A program made the translations under genes and the position numbers. Under the pieces are notes generated by a model. That model was not told the origin of the DNA, made no database searches, and worked only from the letters and a program-made list of their open reading frames with translations. DNA of 64,000 nucleotides from Silene latifolia (Eukaryota; Streptophyta; Magnoliopsida; Caryophyllales; Caryophyllaceae): positions 45,112,969-45,176,968 of the forward strand of contig NC_133538.1 in the NCBI RefSeq assembly GCF_048544455.1, in the 5' to 3' direction. Shown one piece after another: positions 10,443-21,737 of this stretch. Position 1 is the first letter of the stretch. Each line of letters begins with the position of its first letter.

Positions 10443-11263
10443 CGGAGAAGGGGTGATTTAGCCCAATAACTCTTTACAATTGTGAAATTAAGTTCCATAA
10501 CTCTCAATTGAAGTAATTTAGCCCCATTACTTAGTACAAAAGTGCAATTTGGCCCCAATTTAAATTCTCACCAAATTCTCCTCAAAATCTCAATAGCTAA
10601 ATCTCAATTTCTACCCCAATCTAATCTTAACTTACTCAAAAGGTAATATATTCTTGTTATTATCATTTAAATCGTCTTATTTTGTTATTAAATTAGATTA
10701 ATTAGAGAAATATTTATGTTCATTAGTTGGTATATCAATCCGTCTCATTGTAGACGGACACTATTAATCTAAAGTTGTAGACAGTGAGCCTCTCACAAAG
10801 TGCAAGTGAGAGGGCAAGTGGGACACTATCTGTCTACAGCTTTCGACGGAAAGTGTCCGCCTAAAGTGAGAATTTGTGTTGGTGTATTACTCCGTATATG
10901 GTTGTTTAATATATATAGATATGTCAGACATGGGAGTGTTTGCTCATGGCTGATACTGCTTTGATTTTTTTTTTTTTTTTTGTTACATAAGTTTGAAGAA
11001 TGTATATCGTTTATGAAGAAACAATTATGTACAGAAAATGTGAAATTGTAATACGTATATGGAGAGTAGAAGTTTTTTTTCCTTATTATTTTAAGGAGAA
11101 ATTGACGAGATATTAATTTCAAGGGAGATATTAGATACAATTTGAATTGGGGCCAAATTTCACTTTATGTATAAGTATTGGGGCTAAATTACTCCAATTG
11201 AGAGTTATGGGGCTTAATTTCACAATTTTAAAGAGTTATGGGGCTAAATCACCACTTTTCCGC
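10443..11263. mobile_element. Mutator-like element just upstream of the PRAT gene
   Basis: Inverted repeats of about 120 bp form both ends (left from CGGAGAAGGGGTGATTTA, right its inverse ending at 11263). The flanking 9-mers GCACACGTT (10434-10442) and GCACCCGTT (11264-11272) match at eight of nine positions, a Mutator-type target duplication. 821 bp, no transposase. It sits 174 bp upstream of the translocase ATG, so it probably contributes to or interrupts that promoter. A second MITE (10736-10878) is nested inside. Confidence 0.82.
10736..10878. mobile_element. Small MITE (CA...TGAGAATTTGTG family), 9-bp TSD
   Basis: 143 bp, starting CAATCCGTCTCATTG and ending GTGAGAATTTGTG. Flanking 9-mers TTGGTATAT (10727-10735) and TTGGTGTAT (10879-10887) match at eight of nine positions. 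Internal inverted words GTAGACGGACA and TGTCCGCC, and CTCTCACA..TGAGAGG, give a hairpin. Same family as 7366-7553. Confidence 0.78.
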
Positions 11264-11839
11264 GCACCCGTTAAAATCTTTTAATTATTATAATATTTTT
11301 TGAACTAAATCCCCTATCTACTAAAAAAATAGGTGAATCATAACTTTTCCCTCCAAAAAGCATCTTTTTAGATAAGGAAGTTATTGATAATTTAATTGTA
11401 TTCACTAAATATGAAAATTAATAATCAATCAATCAATCAATTAATCAATACATATATATAAAGCAGAAACTTTTCAAGCAATATTAGAGAGTCCAACTTT
11501 TTTAGAATTTCTAACAAGAGTAGATTTCAAAACAAATTTAATAAAATTATCCTAATAAAAGTAGATTTCCTAATATTTTAATAAAGTCAGCATCCTAATA
11601 TAAGTAGATTAAATTTATTTTAATCAGATTATTCTAATATAAGTAGGTGATACTCAAAATACACATTGTAACTAATGATATGGTATATTAATTATAATAT
11701 AAACATTATTCATATACTATATCGAGTTAATTAGATTTTACTCCCTTTTGAAATTTACATTTTAAAAACTACTCCCTTTTAAAATATTTTACTAAAATTA
11801 CTTCCAAGTTGCATTTTTTCTTAAAACTAGTTGTTGCCT

Positions 11840-11857
11840 CGCGCCCTACCGGGCGCG
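11840..11857 (-). terminator. 3'-terminal hairpin of the nested Helitron
   Basis: A 7-bp perfect stem CGCGCCC/GGGCGCG with a GGTA loop, followed by nine bases and CTAG. In Helitrons this hairpin acts as the rolling-circle termination signal. Confidence 0.85.
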
Positions 11858-11858
11858 G

Positions 11859-13992
11859 AACCCCAATTTGGTTAATTGTTTAGAGATCGTTGTGAGAGGC
11901 ATCAAAATGAAAACGAAAAATGTCTTTCACCTCGGTAGAAACGATGGTAGAATATAGTAATTATTATACTACATGTATGACAAGCGTATAAAAGAAAGAT
12001 ATTTACGTAAGATATTTTAAGCACGACATTAGAATAAACATAAATCGAAAACCCATGCCCAATAAGGGAGACTTGTTTTCTCTGAAAACTAAAGTACACT
12101 CTGCGAACAGGAATAGAAGACAAGATAGCAATACAAAAGCCAGACTACAACATGAGATGTTTGAAAAGTTACTCTTTCAATTTCTTTACAACAGTTTGAG
12201 TACAGGCCGCATAAGGAGAGACGGACAACAATGTATGGGCATACAACCATGTGCATAGTAAGCAGTTGGCCTTCATGTCTAGCTTCATTGGGAACCCGAG
12301 CGTAGTTTGTAGTCCAATTGAAGTACTCGGAAACAAGTCGAGTTAATATTTGTTGACACACTTACCGGTAGAAGAAATGCCGATAAGAGCATAGACAGAT
12401 CAAAACTAAAAGCAAACTATTGTAGCAATCGATTGATAGAGCATTCTCGGTAAAAAAAATAAAAATAAAAAATAAAAAGAACCTCATCATGGTTTAATTA
12501 TGGCATCAAATAAACCAAGTCCGGAGTACTCACCAAGCATATCATTTGTTGCCTCGTTCAGCTTAAATAACCAGAGTACTGATGTCCCAATCTTGTGCAT
12601 TATGAATTGGGTCTTCCACAATCCCACTTATTTCCGTCATTCACCTTCGACAAAACCTCCTAAATTTTAATCTATTTCGCCTCCAGGTTCCAGTTCCTTA
12701 GATATATTTTTAGGATTATTTAAATAATAGTGGGGGTTTCAAAACAATCATCCCAGATAAAATAGGAAGATAAGGGTCATTAATTGTATCTAACTCTGAC
12801 TCTGAGATCATACTAATCATTGAAAGTCGAATAACAACTTGACTTGCTAAAGAAAATAACACAACAAAACCATTGCTCATGCAAAATATAGAAATGTGGT
12901 GTCACTGGTGTGTATACTAACCACTAAGCACTCACTTGTGTAAAGCCTGTCACGCAAGTACTACGTCAAGTTAATAGCCTTGAAACCTCAAATGGAACAC
13001 CGACGGTTTGATACTCTTTCGTGGGCTGAACAATGAACATAGAATGCAGAGACCAATAACAACCTTTCTTAAAATTACATATGTTCATAAACAACTTATC
13101 GGTCAACAACATTATGCAAGATTACAAGGCATGAACACATTTCTCATAGTAATCATCTAGGGGTATATAAAAACACCGCTCTTAAAATAATGAAAAGTTC
13201 TTGTGTCCTCTGAGAAGACCGTACTCCTTACACCTAACCTATTATAACATTCCATTTGGTGGATTAGCTTTAAGTGTAAGGAGGACGGCCCTTCCGGAGA
13301 GCTAAAGATTTTTTTCTAAAATAATACACTATTCTAAAAATTGCATATGTTTATAAAACTTTCTTCGAGAGACCTTCAGGTAGAAGAGGGTTCTCCTATC
13401 AGGATGAAAGGCTACTCCCCGTACTCCTATATCCTGCAAAACAGATATTGCCATTGCAGCAATGAGAAATTAACAGAACAATATAAGCATGAATCGCAGA
13501 GAATAAATCTAGGCAAATTGAAAAAAGAGAATACTACTTCCTTCATTGTCACAGATCCTCCTTTTCTTTTTATAAACCGCGGCATAGAGAATTGCCAGGA
13601 AAGTGTTGTGTGAGGTCATGGTAGTAAATCGTTGTTTTGAGACTTAATCAAATACTAATTGACAATTTGACATGGCTTAATCTCTGTCGTTGCAAGAATA
13701 ATTACGGTTGATAATGATTCAAAACGTTGCCTCAATAACCTTCAAAAACTTTTATAACTCAGTTTATATTGCAGTATCGAGGCCAATATCTTGAACCATG
13801 TATGGGGATCACTCAATTTAAGTAAGTGGGACTCATCCTGGGGGACATTGCAAATAGCTTCTCTGCTTCCACATGAATCATTCTAGCTCTCGGTTTTCTG
13901 TAGGTTACAGGATTACAGCCTGAACCCACACATGCTTAGAAAAAACTGCTACTGTATTAAAGAAGATGTGGGACAACTAAAAGCAGTAGTAC
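11859..13992. other. 3' half of the nested Helitron, mostly unassigned
   Basis: No confident coding region was found. A short fold-back element lies at about 13199-13312 (GTCCTC...CTCCTTACAC with its inverse AGTGTAAGGAGGAC). The rest is AT-rich and could include further diverged exons or UTR of the captured katanin gene, or other captured DNA, but nothing is recognisable by eye. Confidence 0.4.
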
Positions 13993-14897
13993 TTCAGGTT
14001 TAGTAGACCCATTCATCTCAAAAGTTTCCATGAATTTAACAGTTTTATCCGCCGAACCTGGAGAGAGGTCCATATAATCAGGAGACAGATGGCTGAAAGT
14101 CATCAAAATATAAGAAACAATGCAAAATCACTGCATCTTACACCATACAGAGTAGATAAAGAATACGGTCGAGGATAATCTTTGTACTACTAATAATATT
14201 TTCGAAAAAGACTTCGAAGTACTTGCCAAGTATTAAAGAGTAAAGACTATGGAGTTTGGAGTATGGACTCAAAATTAACGTAAGTTTCTACTTATCCATC
14301 CTTTAGTATATTATACATATTAGTTTATTGCAAAAATTTTCTTCACTAATACTTGAGATACAACAATTTTAAACAGACGGTTTCTAAACATGAATGTATG
14401 TACAAAACACCAAGTAAAAAAGAATTAATTTGTGTTTCAGGTAGTGTATATAATTTTCTAACTTGTATGGATTAAGAGTCCCAAGACTATAACACACAAA
14501 ATGAATCGATCTCACTTTCATAGAACAGTCACTGGTTATCATTGAAAATTATGTAGGACACCTATTTACGGTGGAGGTTCTTCTGAATACTTGATAGCAC
14601 TCTAGCATTTAATGAATTTACTATATAAGCAGAGTACCTGTGGCCATAAGAAACTCAAGAGGGTGGAAGTCGATTGATCTGATATGACCATTGTACAACT
14701 TTATATCATGCAGCAACTTTCCAGCTATCAAATCCCATATCTACGCAGAAACATAAGCACTTTTAGTTATCAAACCCTAAGACTCTCCAAGCCACCTCAG
14801 CCAATTATGAGTAAAGAGTGGACACCTGGCAACTATCATACCTTTGCGACATTATCAAATCCACCCGAAACAACCCATTGGCCATCGGGTGAGAATT

Positions 14898-15060
14898 TGA
14901 TACTCCCTCCGTACCAGACCAAAAGTAACATTTACTATAAACGGACGTCCACACCAAAGGTAACATTCCTTATTTGGCTATTAATAGATTGAGTCAAATT
15001 TGATAGTCCCTCCGTACCAGACCAAAAGTAGATGTTGATACAAAGCATTACTGTACCAAT
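14898..15060. repeat. Repeat with CTCCCTCCGTACC ends interrupting a katanin exon
   Basis: Two direct copies of CCCTCCGTACCAGACCAAAAG (14905 and 15006 areas) mark a Stowaway-like element end. The opposite inverted end was not found, so either the element is rearranged or only one class of terminus is kept. It truncates the second katanin exon. Confidence 0.4.
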
Positions 15061-15106
15061 TAATAGATTGACCCACTAAAAGCCGAAATTAAACAATGAT
15101 TGCCCA

Positions 15107-15165
15107 TCAAATGAGTCAGCCTCATTATAATCTTATAATGAGACCGTCTCATATGAGAATTTGTG
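15107..15165. repeat. Fourth, short copy of the TGAGAATTTGTG MITE family
   Basis: A short hairpin (CTCATTATAATCTTATAATGAG, 15121-15142) is followed by GAGACCGTCTC and the family terminus TATGAGAATTTGTG. No target duplication was recognised. Confidence 0.4.
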
Positions 15166-15366
15166 CTCATTTTTATCCGTTATTTGTGAGCTACCAAGTA
15201 GACCATCAATGAAGCAGGTAGGACAAGAGAAATAAACAAACTGCCCTTTTACCTCTTCCCGATCCCACAACTTAACAGTACCAGAAGCTGCTCCATAACC
15301 AACGTCTCTGCTGAATCAAAGGCCAAACTCTCGACTGGAGTGTTGTGAGTTGTGACCACATAAGCT

Positions 15367-17932
15367 CTGGAAATCTCAAGAGCAACGGCTATGATAAATC
15401 AGAAATGAGAAAAGAGAAATGCCATATAACGAAACAAAATTTACAAGTTGAAAGAAATTTCATCGATATGTTTTTCTTTATTTTTTAGAAAAAAAAATGA
15501 TGGAATTTTGAAGAAAAAATTGGTTAGATCTTTAGATGCACTAAAGACAAACTTGAAAAAGGTTAGATCTTTGTGAGAAAATTAGATGGAAATTAGTGAA
15601 AGATTGAATCTTTTTGAGGAATATAGATGAGCAGCGCCAATGGGCTGTAATTAGATATTTAGATGCACTAAAGACAAACTTGAAACTTTCACAAATTTAG
15701 GAAAATAAGCATGTACATGGATATTCTTTATATCTTTATCATCAATATTTGACATTTGATATGCAAACAATTTACTAATTTAGGCAATATACTTTGACAT
15801 ATAAAGAATGTAGATCGGTGAAAGAGGCTGTAATTGGAAGCACCAAAGACGAACTTGCAACTTCATAAATTTAGAAAAGTATGACTTACAATCCACATAG
15901 AAAGATTCCGCATAGGGCAAGATCAGCATATACCCACTTAGCAAGGATGCTACCTAAGTGCTGGAACCACCAAAATGATTGTCTTGCAGATCCGGAATCG
16001 TTATGCTCATCTACTACACCTGCAATCCATTACAACTGATTATAAGTGCAACAAACGTGAACGTTGTACAGTAGTGCTGTTGCGGGACACCTGGTGCACT
16101 CTTACCGCTGAACTTCAGACCATGCGTCGGAACCGCGCATTCACAGGGCACTACCAAAGTAAAGGACACCTGTAAGTAGCGTGACATAAACTGTTTAGTA
16201 TATACCGAGTAACATAATCATCTGTAGGTAGAGTGACATCATCAGATTAGTATATACCGAGAAACATAATCAAGCACATTTCGGGACAGTCCAACGGGTA
16301 CCAAGCCACGGTATACCCAATATGCATGGTAATCCTGGTGCTAATGGTAAAATAGCACGTTGACCTCTAGTTGTGCCTGGGTTTGCACCTAGAGTTAGCT
16401 GTAAACGGAACCTTAAGAAGCTTAGAAACTTGTAGTAGTCAATAAAACCGAAAGAGAAGAGTAATAAACGAGCATAAACGGTACCCAGGTATTGCAAAAG
16501 CCAGCAGGTTCAGCAATCCTAGCCAAGCGACAAATAGAAAACGGCTAACGCCAAACCGCGCTGCCACTGCAGCAGTAACCAGATGTATGTGCAAGCCGAG
16601 GGAGGTGATGTAAGGTAATAAGGGAGCAAACAAAAAGGTTCACATAAACAAATAAACTAAAGGATCACATTCAGCGACGGGCCAACACAGTCAGCTAAAT
16701 AGCTCTAATCCGCCACAGGTGAGCAGGAACTTAAAGCTTGGACACCATGAATACCTGTAGACACAATATCAATTCAGGACACAGCTGCACATCAGTTTAA
16801 GACGCAATAACTGTACTGCAACAAGAATCAAAGCATAACCAGAATCAACAAAATCTAACATAACATTCAAAATGAATGTCCTTTCAGTGATACCTGCAAT
16901 CCCCCATAACCAAACGGCAGCCACATTTCTCAACACCTAAAATCACCAAAAACAAACTTAAATTTATATGCAAATCAAAACAGCGAATAAACTTTACTAC
17001 CAATGGAAGGCTGAAACAGCAGGATACCTTTAACAAGCAACATGAACAATTAGAAATTGTTGTACATATCGATAACCTGAACTCAAGGCTGATTTTCGTA
17101 GCCCTTACAAACAACTGCAGCCACACCTCCAAAAAGTCAGTTATGAGCAGCGGCAAAATCAAACAAATCTTTAGCTATTAAATAAACTCAATCTAAAATA
17201 TAAAACAAGCGTATAACCTCGTAAATAAATATACAAAGAGAGCAGTTCTACAGTGAAACCCTCACCAATTACATTTTAGCCAATCTAATTTCAACCCTGG
17301 GAAATAACAAAATAATAAACAATAAGAACGAGCTGAAAACTGCAATATAAGAACAAAATATAAGATCAATACTCACATCACTCAAACTGATAGTCATTCT
17401 AAAAAACAAGATAAGGGAAGCCTAAAAGAATGGCCCTGACATCAATCAGACCCTATACCAGAAAACGATGATCAAATTGAAAGTGCTAAACCCAAAAAAT
17501 AACAGAAAACAAAGCAATTAACAGCGAGGAGCAGAAAGACGATGTAACCTTAAAGCGTTGCCATCAGCATCATCGGAGGTTGTCCCGTCGTCGCCTACTC
17601 ACCATTAAGACTGTCATCGCCATCACGCAATCGTCAATTGTAGTGTGATATTGAAGGGGAAAGAGGGAAAGGTTGTTATCAAACGTGCGTTGGATTTAAC
17701 GGAACATTGAGATGGTGGAGCTATGGAGTAAAAGGATTGAGAGGGTTTTTTTAGAGGGAGATGGAAATAAGCAGATGAGAGTTGAGACTGATGACCTAAA
17801 TTATTTGTGGATGGGAGTATAGAAGAGATGGAAGGTGGAGATCAAAGGTGGAAATCCAACGGCAGGAGGGGGTTTTGGGTGGTACTATTCATTGCTACAG
17901 TACAATGAAGTTCCCTCTTTTTAAAGGTAAGG
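15367..17932 (-). other. 5' half of the nested Helitron, unassigned
   Basis: AT-rich with scattered short open frames. The 400 bp next to the Helitron 5' end (17530-17930) is richer in C/T on the minus strand, like a 5' UTR or promoter, and may come from a captured gene's 5' region. No protein family was recognised. Confidence 0.35.
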
Positions 17933-19443
17933 ATTATTTCAAAACTCCAATTTAAGTGACCTATTTCGTCTGTTTTTGAACTTATTCCCTTTAAGCCTTA
18001 GCCAATATGTACTTTGAAAGGTATAACAATGTAAACAAATGGAGGGAGAGTTCAAAAACAGACAAAATAAATCACTTAAATTGAAGTTTTAAAGCAATTT
18101 TAGGAAAAATGCAACATAAGGGAGTAATTTTAGCAAAAAATTTCAAAAGGGGGTAATTTTTAGAATGTGGATTTCAAATGGGAGTAAAATATAATTAAAT
18201 CTACTATATCTTAAATTTCATTTATCATACTAACTGAAAAGTTAACTGAAACCTAAAAATGTAGATTAAAAGGTAACTAAAAATTAAGAGCTGATAATTT
18301 AATTGGTTAAGCCAAAAATATTTGGCAAACTAACCGAAATGTAGCTGTTTTTTAGTAAAATGATATAAAAGAACATAATAAGTTCTATATATTTCATATT
18401 ATAAATTGAATGAATAATAATAAAAAAAAAAAACAAGTAACTAATTTCTTTGAAATAAAACCTAAATATGAGATTTTCATAATCTCCCGACCTTTCTCAT
18501 ATCTAATTAATTACTTGTTGATGTTTTTTTTGCCAATATTTACTTATTTTAACCCTGTTGTTAGTAGTTGATCGTAAGTTCCATTTTTAATTTTATAATC
18601 TTCTTTATAGCTATTGGTTCAAAATGAATATTAACAATTAGGCATTGTAACACAAGGTACATATATACTCCAAAATCATGAGGAACGGAATAAATAAGTA
18701 ATTGGCTCAAAATAAATGTTAGCTTTCTACATAAGAATTAAAATTATTGTTAGCTCTATAATAAGAAAAAAAGTAAATTAATTTGATCAAAAAGGAAAAT
18801 CTATCACAAGTGTCCATCTATATCAAATTCGTCTTGGATGTAGCGAATATAAATAAAGTGTTGGACTCAAATTGAATTTTAAATCGTGCCAACCACGGGT
18901 GTTATATAAGGGTAAAATAATATCATAATTATTGAGAAAGTTATAGAATAGACAAAGTTGAAGCGGTTATGTTTTTGAAAATTTTTACTTGCGACAAGTA
19001 GGGGCATGTAATTTTTCTATTAAATACGGGTATGAGAAGGCCTACATTTGTCATGTCATATCCCCCATTTGGCATCCTTACTTTTAGGCATCGCTTTATT
19101 TTCATTATGCGAGATTTTGTCGGGCATTTTAGTTCGTGTAGACTTTGGGAGTAAGATTCACTATCTTTTAGGAATTTCACACTAAATGCATTTCATTTCA
19201 TTCGCAATGATCTTCCGTATTGCTTTTACACAATTGTTAATGCGGAAGTTTGATCATAATTTCGACATATTAATGGTCAAAGTTGTAAAAGTTTGACCTC
19301 TAAGAAGCCAAGTGGAAGAGTTTAAGAAGGGGAGAGTGTATACATCGTGAATTTTTTTAATATAACTCATCATAATAATATGCTCTACCAAATGTGGTAT
19401 GCCGGTTACGTAATTGTAGAGGAACATTAATTTCGTAAGAGGA

Positions 19444-20339
19444 TTACCTAACGGGACCTGTCTTATTATCAATCGCCCAAGAAAATACATAGTAGAAGGG
19501 AAGATACTTACGGGTTCCAAAGTCGCAAACGGTATTGAACCCGGGGATAGTGATGACTTCCTCAGATACAAATATTCTTTTCGTTCTTAAGTAGAGACAA
19601 TATATACGTTGAGGTCATGCTACGTAGACGTGACAAATAGATCAGCTCGTGTCGGGTTCAGGTGTCACATTTAAACGGGTCACGAACTCTTCAAACCAAA
19701 CCCGACCCAATTAAATCTCATGTCGTGTTCGTGTCAATCCAGTTACATTAATAGGTCATCAAAGCTCAACCCTAACCCGTGAATTTCGTGTCGTGTTTTC
19801 GTGTTTTGTCATATTTGGAAAGTGTAAGTATATTTATGTGAGGATCAAGAAAATTAGGGATTAATTTAATAAATAAGTTATGTGTGCCGGGTTCGTGTGT
19901 AGAGTGCTCAACCCAAACCTAACCCAATTAAATCTCGTGTCGTGTTAGTGTCGACCCACTTGCATAAATGGGTTGTTAAATGTCAATCCAAACCCGTTAA
20001 TTTCCTGTCGGATTCTTGTCGTGTTTTCGTGTCGTGTCATTGTTTGCCGACTCTAATGTTGCGCCATAACAATAAACAAGAGCTGGGACAGTTACTAAAT
20101 CATGTTGAAATTTACCCTGCCGAAACCAATTTTTATTAATAGCCAGCTTTATGTAGTTTCAAGAACAACATCATCCGAGAGATTAAGATTTTACATCGAT
20201 GATAGAGACCAATTGTATCAAGTCCACAAGAAGGACATTGTTTACAAAGAAGTTTTCATAATTTACCAAATTAAGACGTCGTATTATATATTTTGCATGG
20301 AGATTTTAAGGATAAGTAATCAAAGACTATTTCGTTAAA
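19444..20339 (+). pseudogene. Helitron helicase C-terminus, decayed (left arm)
   Basis: Fragments match the end of the Pif1-like helicase of RepHel proteins. Block 1: NGTCLII ... KYIVEGKILTGSKV. Block 2: IVMTSSDTNILF. Block 3: ITINKS. Block 4: LPKPIF, QLYVVSRTTS, IVYKEVF. It is broken by stops and frameshifts, and by a 431-bp hAT-like insertion (19625-20055). RepHel performs rolling-circle strand nicking and unwinding during Helitron transposition. Only the C-terminal part remains; no Rep HUH motif was seen. Confidence 0.78.
19625..20055. mobile_element. hAT-like MITE inside the left-arm helicase
   Basis: 431 bp, ends TAGACGTGACAAA and, inverted, TAGAGTCGGCAAACA. Flanking 8-mers ATGCTACG (19617-19624) and ATGTTGCG (20056-20063) match at six of eight. 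The body repeats GTGTCGTGTT and CGGGTT words. Removing it rejoins the helicase blocks. Confidence 0.78.
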
Positions 20340-20714
20340 AAAATAGATGGTGCTAAGACAATAAGAACGGTAACTCTATAATCCAACTATATCTCTGAAT
20401 GTTGGTATACAACTGATATAGTTAAATACCAAATGCAACAACGCTTTCGTTTCTTTTTTGCTATAGGAACTGATGATTAATCTGTCCTCATCTAAATCAA
20501 CCCCCGAGATTTTGTTTGCTTCCATTTGTAGCATAATTTGACTTTTTGTTAAATTTAATAATTTTCTATTACCAGACCATGGTAACGTCAAATAACGTTT
20601 TTAGCAGTGCCATAAAATATATACTACTAACTAACATTATTATACTAACTTGGTAACCCAACTATTTTAAAAAATGACATAAATTACTAACTGATATTGT
20701 CACAGATAATACTA

Positions 20715-21362
20715 CTAGGTGCCCGTGCATTCTATGTAATAGAATCCAAGATATTGCGAGATGTCTATAAGGAGCAGATACTCTTAATTGTAAATAGTCA
20801 AGGTAAAATTATGTTGTAAGAGATCTAATATTTTCTCTCAACGCACTAAATATATATAATTATGATAACTGCTGTTTTTTGTAACATCATTCAGTTTTAT
20901 GTAGTTGTAAAATAATTTGCAAAACTAATAAAGATGTCTCCGTTATTAAGGGTTCATATTGGTGATCATCTCCACCATGTTTATAGAGAAAGCCTTTTGT
21001 ATTTAATTAAAAATCGGTTGTGTCTGTAATAATGAAAAAGCGAGTGACATACTATAACCGGTTTTTAATTAAATACAAAAGGTTTTCTGTATAAACATGG
21101 TGGAGATGATCACCAATATGAACCCTTAATAACGGAGACATATCTTTATCAGTTTTGCAAATTATTTTACAACTACATAAAACTGAATGATGTTACAAAA
21201 AACAGCAGTTATCATAATTATATATATTTAGTGCGTTGAGAGAAAATATTAGATCTCTTACAACATAATTTTACCTTGACTATTTACAATTAAGAGTATC
21301 TGCTCCTTATAGACATCTCGCAATATCTTGGATTCTATTACATAGAATGCACGGGCACCTAG
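20715..21362. repeat. Palindrome core bounded by outward Helitron 3' ends
   Basis: Both edges are CTAG followed outward by T. On the plus strand, hairpin ATTCTA-TTACA-TAGAAT (21332-21348) and GCACGGGCACCTAG precede 21363; the mirror image precedes 20714 on the minus strand. The unit contains the 36-nt loop at 21020-21055 and no coding sequence. Confidence 0.75.
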
Positions 21363-21737
21363 TAGTATTATCTGTGACAATATCAGTTAGTAATTTATGT
21401 CATTTTTTAAAATAGTTGGGTTACCAAGTTAGTATAATAATGTTAGTTAGTAGTATATATTTTATGGCACTGCTAAAAACGTTATTTGACGTTACCATGG
21501 TCTGGTAATAGAAAACTATTAAATTTAACAAAAAGTCAAATTATGCTACAAATGGAAGCTAACAAAATCTCGGGGGTTGATTTAGATGAGGACAGATTAA
21601 TCATCAGTTCCTATAGCAAAAAAGAAACGAAAGCGTTGTGACATTTGGTATTTAACTATATCAGTTGTATACTAACATTTAGAGATATAGTTGGATTATA
21701 GAGTTACCGTTCTTATTGTCTTAGCACCATCTATTTT

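Larger units (their letters stand above)
13993..15366 (-). pseudogene. KTN80: Captured katanin p80 (WD40) gene fragment, four exons
   Basis: Four exon-like blocks with GT/AG borders lie in order on the minus strand: 15366-15253 (VESLAFDSAE ... GTVKLWDREE), about 14900-14842 (KFSPDGQWVVSGGFDNVAK), 14740-14638 (IWDLIAGKLLHDIK ... SIDFHPLEFLMATG) and 14057-13993 (SADKTVKF ... ETFEMNGSTKPE). These match consecutive WD40 blades of the katanin p80 regulatory subunit, which targets microtubule severing. It is not functional. The exon between blocks 1 and 2 is missing, block 1 has indels that shift the frame, block 2 is cut by a CTCCCTCCGT-type repeat, and a blade Trp in block 4 is replaced by Met. 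Intact phases between blocks 2-3 and 3-4 show that genomic DNA with introns was captured, not a cDNA. Confidence 0.85.
11827..17933 (-). mobile_element. Complete nested Helitron, 6.1 kb, with captured katanin exons
   Basis: On the minus strand the element starts TCCTTACC (17933) after an A and ends CTAG (11827) before a T. A GC-rich hairpin (stem CGCGCCC, 11840-11857) lies nine bases before the CTAG. These are the full structural hallmarks of a plant Helitron. The other arm of the surrounding palindrome reads straight across this point (AAAA|TTATT near 24140), so the uninterrupted target site is visible in the same window. It encodes no helicase, so it is non-autonomous, and it carries host-gene exons in the element's own orientation. 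Confidence 0.93.

Noticed and set aside
15880-16015. Minus-strand frame with hydrophobic KWVYADLALCGIFLCGL-like end
   Set aside because: It looked like a possible captured exon in the Helitron, but I recognise no family and splice borders are not convincing.
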